Part shown: positions 1 to 4,653 of the stretch, in pieces
How the letters are laid out: each line of letters starts with the position of its first letter
Numbering within the stretch: the first letter of the stretch is position 1
Source: CAYJAZ01 sp964369165
GTDB taxonomy: Bacteria > Desulfobacterota > Desulfovibrionia > Desulfovibrionales > Desulfovibrionaceae
NCBI GenBank assembly: GCA_964369165.1
Contig: CAYJFE010000112.1
Location: 1 to 7,794, forward strand
DNA: 7,794 nt
Reading direction: 5' to 3'
Position numbers and translations under genes: made by a program
Notes under the pieces: model-generated
What the model saw: the letters and a program-made list of their open reading frames with translations, nothing else
The model's database searches: none
What the model was told of the DNA's origin: nothing

Positions 1-2
1 CA

Positions 3-47
3 CTTCCTATGTTTATGCTTATGGGTGAATTTATTTATTATTAATGA
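3..47 (+). pseudogene. Upstream fragment of dctM, cut by two in-frame stop codons
   Basis: Read in the same frame as the downstream dctM gene, this stretch encodes LPMFMLMGEFIYY followed by TAA (42-44) and TGA (45-47). After the stops the frame continues LSHDLFDCANKWMG and runs straight into the downstream protein. The P-x-F-x-L-M-G-E-F pattern followed by a short loop and a D-L-F/Y-D-x-A-x-K-W-x-G-R-L-P-G-G pattern is typical of TRAP large permeases, so both sides belong to one gene. The gene begins before the window, so its true start is not visible. The stops may be real (broken gene) or may come from sequence errors: removing one T from the TT at 41-42 and adding one G at 45 would give Y-Y-N-G-L-S-H with no stop. 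The homology reading is by eye. Confidence 0.6.
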
Positions 48-83
48 CTTTCACACGATTTATTCGACTGTGCGAACAAGTGG

Positions 84-1106
84 ATGGGCAGACTGCCTGG
101 CGGACTTGCTGCTGCAACTGTTGGTGGCTGTGCTGGTTTTGGTGCTGTGTGCGGTGAATCGCTTGCTACTGTTGCTACTATGAGCTCTGTTGCGCTTCCC
201 GCAATGGAAAAAAATAAATATGACCTTTCACTTGCTACTGGCGCACTTGCCGCAGGTGGAACATTAGGTATTCTTATTCCGCCATCAATGGGCTTTATCT
301 TCTATTCTATTATGACGCAAGAATCGATTGGTAAACTCTTTATTGCTGGTATTATTCCTGGTATTTTGCTTACTCTTATATTTATTGCCATTATTGTTTT
401 CCAAGTATGGCGTAACCCTGAATTGGCTCCAAAATCTGAAAAATATACTCTCGCAGAAAAATTAATTTCTACGGTAAAACTTATTCCTGTTATTATTCTT
501 TTCGTGGTTGTTGTAGGTGGTATTTTAGAAGGTTATTTCACACCTGGTGAAGGCGGCGCAGTTGGCGCAGCCGGTGGTTTATTATTTGCCATATTCCGCA
601 GAAAACTTACCAAAGAAAATCTAAGAATATCATTAGTAAAAACAACAGTCATGTGTGGCAGAATCTTTATGATGATTGTAGCGGTGCAGATATTTGGTTC
701 ATTCCTTGCTTCTTCGCGCCTTCCTACCTTGCTTGCTGACTTTATTATGACAATGGATGTAAACCGTTATGTTGTATTATCAATGGTTATTATTATCTAT
801 ATCTTCTTAGGCTGTATTATGAATATTATGCCTATGATGATGCTCACCTTGCCATCAATCTTCCCAACAATCCAAGCACTTGGCTTTGATGGAATTTGGT
901 TTGGTGTGGTAACTGTTATTATTATGGAAATGGGTATGATTACTCCGCCAGTAGGTATGAACGTGTTTACCATGGCTTCCATAGCAACGCATGTTCCTAT
1001 GTCGAAAATATTTAGAGGGGTAATGCCATTCTTTATTGGTATGCTTATCTGTGCAATCTTAGTTATTATATTCCCACAACTTGCTTTATGGTTGCCGAAT
1101 AGATAA
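84..1106 (+). CDS. dctM: TRAP transporter large permease subunit DctM, C-terminal portion
   Basis: This is the ion-coupled large inner-membrane subunit of a TRAP transporter, which moves solute delivered by the periplasmic protein DctP. The visible 340 residues match roughly the last four fifths of a family usually about 425-430 residues long. Family hallmarks are the G-R-L-P-G-G-L start, the small-residue helix GFGAVCGESLATVATMSSVALP (residues 18-39), GGTLGILIPPS (58-68), SIGKLFIAGIIPG (81-93), the GYFTPGEGGAVGA loop (150-162) and the C-terminal ITPPVGMNVF (286-295). Several hydrophobic segments span the chain. ATG 84 is only the first start codon after the upstream in-frame stops; no good Shine-Dalgarno precedes it and conserved sequence continues upstream, so it is probably not the natural start. 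A DctQ small subunit is not in view and may lie upstream. dctP follows after 88 bases. Family assignment is firm; whether the gene works depends on the stops at 42-47. Confidence 0.85.
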   Translation: MGRLPGGLAAATVGGCAGFGAVCGESLATVATMSSVALPAMEKNKYDLSLATGALAAGGTLGILIPPSMGFIFYSIMTQESIGKLFIAGIIPGILLTLIFIAIIVFQVWRNPELAPKSEKYTLAEKLISTVKLIPVIILFVVVVGGILEGYFTPGEGGAVGAAGGLLFAIFRRKLTKENLRISLVKTTVMCGRIFMMIVAVQIFGSFLASSRLPTLLADFIMTMDVNRYVVLSMVIIIYIFLGCIMNIMPMMMLTLPSIFPTIQALGFDGIWFGVVTVIIMEMGMITPPVGMNVFTMASIATHVPMSKIFRGVMPFFIGMLICAILVIIFPQLALWLPNR

Positions 1107-1117
1107 TTTAGGAAAAG

Positions 1118-1157
1118 CTTCTCTTGCCTTCCAAAATTATGGGAAAGGCGAGAGAAG
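1118..1157 (+). other. Intercistronic stem-loop between dctM and dctP
   Basis: The arm at 1118-1132 (CTTCTCTTGCCTTCC) pairs with the complementary purine-rich arm ending GCGAGAGAAG at 1157, giving about 13 continuous base pairs with one G-U and a short AT-rich loop. No T-tract follows on the + strand, so it does not look like an intrinsic terminator. Stem-loops between operon genes often mark RNA processing or stabilise one part of the message. Here that could help raise DctP relative to DctM, which is inference. Confidence 0.5.
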
Positions 1158-1180
1158 AGAAGAATAAAAGTTAAAATATT

Positions 1181-1185
1181 AGGAG
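1181..1185 (+). promoter_or_regulatory. Shine-Dalgarno of dctP
   Basis: AGGAG lies nine bases before ATG 1195, a strong site at normal spacing. It supports 1195 as the start rather than the in-frame ATG at 1207. Confidence 0.7.
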
Positions 1186-1194
1186 AATTATTTT

Positions 1195-2214
1195 ATGACA
1201 AACTTTATGAAGAAAGTGATTTCATCTGCGGCTTTACTTGCTATTTTAGCACCAGCTTCAGCTCAGGCTGTGGTGGACTTCAACTACCAATCACTCTACT
1301 CCCCCATACACACATTCAATAAAGATGTTATGGAACCATGGAAAGAGAGTTTACCTGAATTTTCAAAAGGAACTTTGCAGGCATATACCTTTGCTGCAGG
1401 TGGTTTAACAAAAAACCCTGAAACTCTTAATGCCATTATGGAAGGCACGCTTGATATGGGAACAGCTGGACTTGCTTTTAATATTGCAGACTTTCCACTT
1501 TCTGCTATGCTGAATATTCCTTTTTCAACAGATAATGCCATTCATGCAACAGCATATTTACAGGAATTGTATAATACAAATGAAGAAGTTAAAAATGGAA
1601 TAGATAAGGCTGGAAAACTTCTTGCCATTTGGGGAGCAGATGTTAATGCCTTCTTTTCAAATGTAGGCGCTATTATATCGGTTGCTGATATAAACGGAAA
1701 GCGTGTGCTTGCGTGGTCTGGTGCGCAGCTTGATCAAATCAGAGCTTTGGGCGGTATTCCCGTGCAAGTAACTCCAAACGATACCTATATTGCCTTAGAA
1801 CGTGGAATGGGCGATTTGATATTGTGCCCACTTACTACAGGTGTTGCCAATAAAATTATGGAAGTATCAAAAGATGTTACCCCAATTCCGGCTACAACTC
1901 TCAGTATCTATACATGGGCAAGCAATGATTTGTGGGATTATTTGTCAGACGAAGAAAAAGGCTATCTTGAAAGCTCTACTAAAGATTGGGGTACAAAAAC
2001 GGGTGATTTCCTTGTAAAATCAACACAAGCAGATATTGAAACAATGAAAGCTGCCGGTTGCACCTTCTATGAATTAACCCCAGAAGCTTTAGCTGAATTT
2101 AAAGAATTAGCTCTTGGTTCTTACACAGCATATGTACAAAAAGAATTTGAACGCCTAGGCATAAAAAAAGACGCTCAAGAATGGGTTGACTATGGTTTAA
2201 GCTTTTCTGACTAA
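1195..2214 (+). CDS. dctP: TRAP transporter periplasmic solute-binding protein (DctP family)
   Basis: This is the secreted binding protein that captures the solute and hands it to the DctQM membrane complex. The 339-residue length is normal for the family. Residues 1-25 form a signal peptide: K6-K7, a hydrophobic core, and a cleavage site after ASAQA. Family features are the GGLTKNPETLNAIMEGTLDMG segment (69-89), NGKRVLAWSG (167-176), and TPNDTYIALERGMGD (193-207), matching the usual F-x-E-V-Y-x-A-L-Q-x-G-x-x-D block. Unusually, the arginine that normally follows the G-K-K-I/L step and binds the substrate carboxylate is Leu172. A second ligand arginine known from the sialate-binding protein SiaP aligns with Asn151, and the D-G-Q-E-N that follows Asp207 in SiaP is here D-L-I-L-C. 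The ligand therefore cannot be guessed from the family and may not be bound as a simple carboxylate. The gene follows dctM and is followed by hairpins ending in a terminator. Confidence 0.88.
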   Translation: MTNFMKKVISSAALLAILAPASAQAVVDFNYQSLYSPIHTFNKDVMEPWKESLPEFSKGTLQAYTFAAGGLTKNPETLNAIMEGTLDMGTAGLAFNIADFPLSAMLNIPFSTDNAIHATAYLQELYNTNEEVKNGIDKAGKLLAIWGADVNAFFSNVGAIISVADINGKRVLAWSGAQLDQIRALGGIPVQVTPNDTYIALERGMGDLILCPLTTGVANKIMEVSKDVTPIPATTLSIYTWASNDLWDYLSDEEKGYLESSTKDWGTKTGDFLVKSTQADIETMKAAGCTFYELTPEALAEFKELALGSYTAYVQKEFERLGIKKDAQEWVDYGLSFSD

Positions 2215-2239
2215 GTAAGACAAGAACTTAAACATAAAT

Positions 2240-2293
2240 AATAGAGTATCATCTAATTATAAAGAAAAGTAAAAAGTAATGTGATGCTCTGTT
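2240..2293 (+). other. Long imperfect hairpin just after dctP
   Basis: AATAGAGTATCAT (2240-2252) can pair as RNA with GTGATGCTCTGTT (2281-2293) over 13 pairs, three of them G-U, around a 28-base A-rich loop. It is the first of three successive hairpins downstream of dctP. It has no T-tract and may be a 3' stabilising structure or chance pairing in AT-rich sequence. Confidence 0.35.
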
Positions 2294-2296
2294 TGC

Positions 2297-2323
2297 CTCC
2301 CCTCTAATAAAAAAAGAGGGGAG
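2297..2323 (+). other. GC-rich stem-loop downstream of dctP
   Basis: CTCCCCTCT (2297-2305) and AGAGGGGAG (2315-2323) form a perfect nine-pair stem with a nine-base A-rich loop. Only TTT follows, so on the + strand it is a weak terminator at best. It more likely acts as a 3'-end barrier to exonucleases or as a backup terminator for the TRAP operon. Confidence 0.5.
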
Positions 2324-2356
2324 TTTACAAAAAAAAGTAATGTTACCTTATAATAC

Positions 2357-2389
2357 AAAAGAGGGAAGTTTAATGCGCTTCCCTTTTTT
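2357..2389 (+). terminator. Intrinsic terminator of the TRAP operon
   Basis: AAAAGAGGGAAG (2357-2368) pairs with CTTCCCTTTTTT (2378-2389): six core pairs GGGAAG/CTTCCC, extended by A-T pairs and one G-U, with a nine-base loop and a run of six T's. This is a good rho-independent terminator for transcription coming from dctP. It separates that operon from the rimP operon. The A-run on the left arm also makes it potentially active from the other strand. Confidence 0.8.
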
Positions 2390-2423
2390 GTGGGAAAAAA
2401 ATAGAATATAAGCTTAAAAAAGC

Positions 2424-2453
2424 TTGACAGCAGTAGAATTATAGTAGTATATA
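2424..2453 (+). promoter_or_regulatory. Promoter of the rimP-nusA-ylxR-infB operon
   Basis: A perfect -35 box TTGACA (2424-2429) is followed after 18 bases by TATATA (2448-2453), a good sigma70-type -10 box; transcription would begin near 2460. It lies after the TRAP terminator and about 125 bases before the rimP start, the expected place for the operon promoter. Two AAGCTT copies (2410-2415 and 2420-2425) sit at and just upstream of the -35 box; they could be part of an operator or be chance. Confidence 0.65.
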
Positions 2454-2464
2454 CATTCTGCGCA

Positions 2465-2478
2465 AAGACATTTGTCTT
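2465..2478 (+). other. Small hairpin at the 5' end of the rimP leader
   Basis: AAGAC (2465-2469) and GTCTT (2474-2478) form a five-pair stem with an ATTT loop just after the predicted transcription start. The AGACA of its left arm could instead pair with a TGTCT ending at 2501, so it might switch between two forms. The pairings are short, so this is tentative. Confidence 0.25.
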
Positions 2479-2506
2479 GAATTTTCCGTTTTTGTGTGTC
2501 TAGTTG

Positions 2507-2535
2507 AGGTTGCCTGTTGTGGCTGCCTTTTTTTT
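2507..2535 (+). terminator. Terminator-like attenuator in the rimP leader
   Basis: AGGTTGCC (2507-2514) pairs with GGCTGCCT (2521-2528), with one G-U pair and one T-T mismatch, a six-base loop (TGTTGT) and an uninterrupted run of eight T's (2528-2535). It lies between the promoter at 2424-2453 and the rimP start, so it would end a transcript of roughly 75 bases unless read through. A weak stem with a mismatch and a long T-run suits a terminator whose strength depends on a factor. In Bacillus subtilis the leader of the equivalent operon has a NusA-dependent terminator that feeds back on nusA; the same role here is inference. Confidence 0.55.
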
Positions 2536-2585
2536 ATATTTACGGCTAGAAATATTCGTGAATATAGCATTATAAAGTAGGTTTT

Positions 2586-3107
2586 ATGCAGGATTTAGTA
2601 AAAAAAATCGAATACCATGTGCGCCCTATAGTAGAGAATCTTTCTTTGTCTTTATGGGGTATTGACGTGCAAAAAGGCGCGAAAATCTTAGTAAGGATAT
2701 ATCTAGAAGACGATGGCCTTGCAGGTATTGATGAATGCGCAAAGGTTTCAAGGCTTGTTGGCCTTGTTTTGGATGTTGAAGAATTTTTTGTAAATCCTTG
2801 GATTTTGGAAGTTTCCACGCCAGGGCTTGACAGAATGTTCTTTTCTTTAGAGCAGATGGAAAAATATGTCGATGAAGATCTTCAAGTGTCCTTGCTAGGC
2901 TCTGTAGATAGTGAAGTAAATGCTTCACGCAGAAAGCTTATGGGTACACTTATAAAGGTTAATACTAAAGAGCAAAGCTTTGATATACACTCCTTAGACG
3001 ATGACAGAAACTATACTGTTGAATGGGATAATGTGAAAAAAGCAAAGATTGTTCCAAAAATTAAAATGCCAGAAAAACCCATGAAGAAAAAAGAAAAAAA
3101 TAATTAG
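2586..3107 (+). CDS. rimP: Ribosome maturation factor RimP
   Basis: RimP binds the 30S precursor in the cytoplasm and is needed for efficient maturation of the small subunit. The 173 residues include the family's N-terminal alpha/beta domain with GIDECAKVSRLV (47-58) and the signature LEVSTPGLDR (74-83). A C-terminal SH3-like domain (about 86-155) follows, with the usual LMGTLIKV step (118-125), and then a lysine-rich tail (158-173), an extension beyond many family members. ATG 2586 is chosen because the protein begins with a typical M-x-D-L-V-K-K-I helix; the Shine-Dalgarno is weak and close (AGTAGG, ending four bases before). nusA follows nine bases after the stop, the usual partner in bacteria. 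The promoter and attenuator upstream probably set expression of the whole operon. A run of eight A's lies near the start (2600-2607), and the tail is A-rich too. Confidence 0.95.
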   Translation: MQDLVKKIEYHVRPIVENLSLSLWGIDVQKGAKILVRIYLEDDGLAGIDECAKVSRLVGLVLDVEEFFVNPWILEVSTPGLDRMFFSLEQMEKYVDEDLQVSLLGSVDSEVNASRRKLMGTLIKVNTKEQSFDIHSLDDDRNYTVEWDNVKKAKIVPKIKMPEKPMKKKEKNN

Positions 3108-3116
3108 GAAGATAAG

Positions 3117-4415
3117 ATGAGTCACGAACTAAAAAAAGCTATTGAGCAGATCGCAAAAGATAAAGGCATTGAAAAAGAGCTTCTTATTGATACTTTAGAA
3201 GATGCTGTACGTACTTCTGTTATGAAAAAATACGGCGAAGACCTTGACGTTGAGGTTCGCTTTAATGAAGACAGTGGCGAGATTGAAGTTTATCAATTCA
3301 AAATTGTTGTAGACGATGTTGCAAATGATATCAATCAGATCGATATTGAAGAAGCAAAGTTGCACGATCCTTCCGTAATGCTTGACGATGAAATGGGCTT
3401 TAGATTAAAAGTTGAAGATCTTGGCCGCATTGCCGCTCAATCAGCAAAGCAAGTTATTATACAACGTATGCGTGATGCTGAACAAGGGCTTATCTATGAA
3501 GAATATAAAGAAAGAATTGGTGAAATTGTTTCTGGTGTGATCCAAAGACGAGATAAAGCTGGCTTTATTGTAAGCCTTGGCAAAGTAGAAGCGCTTTTAC
3601 CAAAAGAAGAACAAATCGCGCGTGAGCACTATAAAAGAAATGAAAGATGCCAAGCACTTCTTGTTGATGTAAGACGTGATGGCAGAGGGCCTCAACTTAT
3701 TATTTCTCGCTCTCACAGAGATTATTTAGCCGCATTGTTCCGCCGTGAAGTACCAGAAGTTGACGATGGATCTATCCAAATTATGGCAGTTGCTCGTGAT
3801 CCTGGTTTGCGTGCAAAAGTGGCTGTTTTCTCAAAAGATAAAGATATTGACCCTGTTGGTTCATGTGTTGGTGTTCGTGGTTCACGTATTCAAAATATAG
3901 TGCAAGAACTACGCGGCGAAAGAATTGATATTGTTATTTGGTCAGCTGATATTGCGCAATATGCTAAAAATGCGCTTTCACCAGCTCTTATTTCAAATAT
4001 TATGATAAATGAAGAAGAAAACCTTCTTGAAATCACCGTACCTGACGAACAACTCACTGCAACTATTGGTAAAAAAGGGCAGAATGTGAAACTTGCAGCT
4101 CAACTATTGGGCTGGAAAATCGATCTCTACACTGAATCTCGTTATGCTGAGTTAGTTGGCTCAAATCAAAAACAGGGTAGAGGTTTAGAACAGGTAGCTT
4201 CTGTTGCTGAAATGCCAGTTCAATCCTTTATTGATGCAGGTTTTGTTTCTATTGAAGCTTTGAATGAGGCAAGTGATGAAGAATTAGCAGCAGCTCTTGA
4301 AATTTCAAATACTCGCATTGATGAAATTAGAACAGCTATCAAGTTTATTTCACCTATTGTTTCTGAAGATGAAGTACGCTTGGTTGAAACTTCAAATAAA
4401 GCTGATGACGAATAA
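3117..4415 (+). CDS. nusA: Transcription termination/antitermination factor NusA
   Basis: NusA binds RNA polymerase near the RNA exit channel and modulates pausing, intrinsic termination and antitermination. The 432 residues show the family order. The N-terminal polymerase-binding domain is at about 1-125. The S1 domain is at about 133-200, with GEIVSGVIQRRDKAGFIVSLG at 135-155. KH1 has DPVGSCVGVRGSRIQ at 245-259, including the G-x-x-G at 252-255. KH2 has IGKKGQNVKLAAQLLGWKID at 317-336. A C-terminal helical repeat at about 355-412 (VASVAEMPVQSFIDAGFVS onward) is followed by an acidic end. It is shorter than E. coli NusA, which has two acidic C-terminal repeats; here one is seen. The Shine-Dalgarno (TAGGAAG) overlaps the rimP stop codon. 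The end overlaps ylxR by 11 bases. NusA could feed back on the terminator in the operon leader. Confidence 0.97.
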   Translation: MSHELKKAIEQIAKDKGIEKELLIDTLEDAVRTSVMKKYGEDLDVEVRFNEDSGEIEVYQFKIVVDDVANDINQIDIEEAKLHDPSVMLDDEMGFRLKVEDLGRIAAQSAKQVIIQRMRDAEQGLIYEEYKERIGEIVSGVIQRRDKAGFIVSLGKVEALLPKEEQIAREHYKRNERCQALLVDVRRDGRGPQLIISRSHRDYLAALFRREVPEVDDGSIQIMAVARDPGLRAKVAVFSKDKDIDPVGSCVGVRGSRIQNIVQELRGERIDIVIWSADIAQYAKNALSPALISNIMINEEENLLEITVPDEQLTATIGKKGQNVKLAAQLLGWKIDLYTESRYAELVGSNQKQGRGLEQVASVAEMPVQSFIDAGFVSIEALNEASDEELAAALEISNTRIDEIRTAIKFISPIVSEDEVRLVETSNKADDE

Positions 4416-4650
4416 GAAGTTTGAACCGCAAAGAATGTGCCTTGTATGTAGAACTAAGCATGCAAAACATTTGTTGACACGCTATGTGATGCCTAAAGAT
4501 GCACAAACACTTGTAGTTGCGGGCATAAACATGGTTTTAGATAAAGAAAATATAAGAGAACAAAGAGGCTTTTACCTTTGTAGTGAAAGTAAATGCCATG
4601 AAAAATTTCAAAAGCTCAAGCTGAAAAATAAGAAGGGCAAGAAGGCTTAA
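4405..4650 (+). CDS. ylxR: YlxR family RNA-binding protein (DUF448)
   Basis: This is a small basic protein of 81 residues, the usual size for the YlxR family. Members sit between nusA and infB in many bacteria and are thought to bind nucleic acid; the precise role is poorly settled. Family marks are PQRMCLVCRTK (residues 8-18) with Cys12 and Cys15, LLTRYV (23-28), and RGFYLC (54-59) with Cys59 and Cys64. A very lysine-rich end (66-80) follows. The reading frame stays open upstream to an ATG at 4297, but those extra residues are only the shifted frame of nusA and do not resemble the family. ATG 4405 gives a normal-length protein and an 11-base overlap with nusA, typical of translational coupling; no strong Shine-Dalgarno is visible. 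infB begins three bases after its stop. Confidence 0.92.
   Translation: MTNKKFEPQRMCLVCRTKHAKHLLTRYVMPKDAQTLVVAGINMVLDKENIREQRGFYLCSESKCHEKFQKLKLKNKKGKKA
4639..4645 (+). promoter_or_regulatory. Shine-Dalgarno of infB, inside ylxR
   Basis: AAGAAGG within the last codons of ylxR ends eight bases before ATG 4654. It is the only nearby purine-rich site and supports 4654 as the infB start. Translation of IF-2 is probably coupled to ylxR. Confidence 0.5.
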
Positions 4651-4653
4651 TCT

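Larger units (their letters stand above)
2215..2585 (+). other. Intergenic region between TRAP and rimP operons
   Basis: This 371-base stretch has no credible gene on either strand and no tRNA. In order it holds three hairpins (2240-2293, 2297-2323 and the terminator 2357-2389), the rimP operon promoter (2424-2453), a leader with a small hairpin, the attenuator-like structure (2507-2535), and a final weak hairpin (2545-2568) next to the rimP ribosome site. E. coli carries the metY tRNA gene at the head of the matching operon; nothing like it is here. Confidence 0.7.

Noticed and set aside
42..47. Stop codon recoding (alternative genetic code) to explain TAA TGA in dctM
   Set aside because: Both stop types would have to be read through, while the other genes end normally at TAA or TAG and contain no internal stops.
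2460..2535. tRNA (such as initiator metY) at the head of the rimP operon
   Set aside because: No cloverleaf, no T-loop consensus and no acceptor stem can be formed; only a small hairpin and a terminator-like stem are present.
2600..2607. Run of eight A's near the rimP start as a phase-variation switch
   Set aside because: It encodes the ordinary lysine-rich first helix, the genome is A-rich, and phase variation of a ribosome maturation gene is unlikely.
4066..4082. A6G3 tract in nusA as a programmed frameshift site
   Set aside because: The tract reads GGT AAA AAA GGG in frame, which does not match the phase of an X-XXY-YYZ slippery heptamer, and it encodes the conserved IGKKG of the second KH domain.
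4297..4404. Extended N-terminus for ylxR starting at ATG 4297
   Set aside because: The extra 36 residues are only the shifted frame of nusA, lack family similarity and would give an unusually long YlxR. The start at 4405 fits the family.
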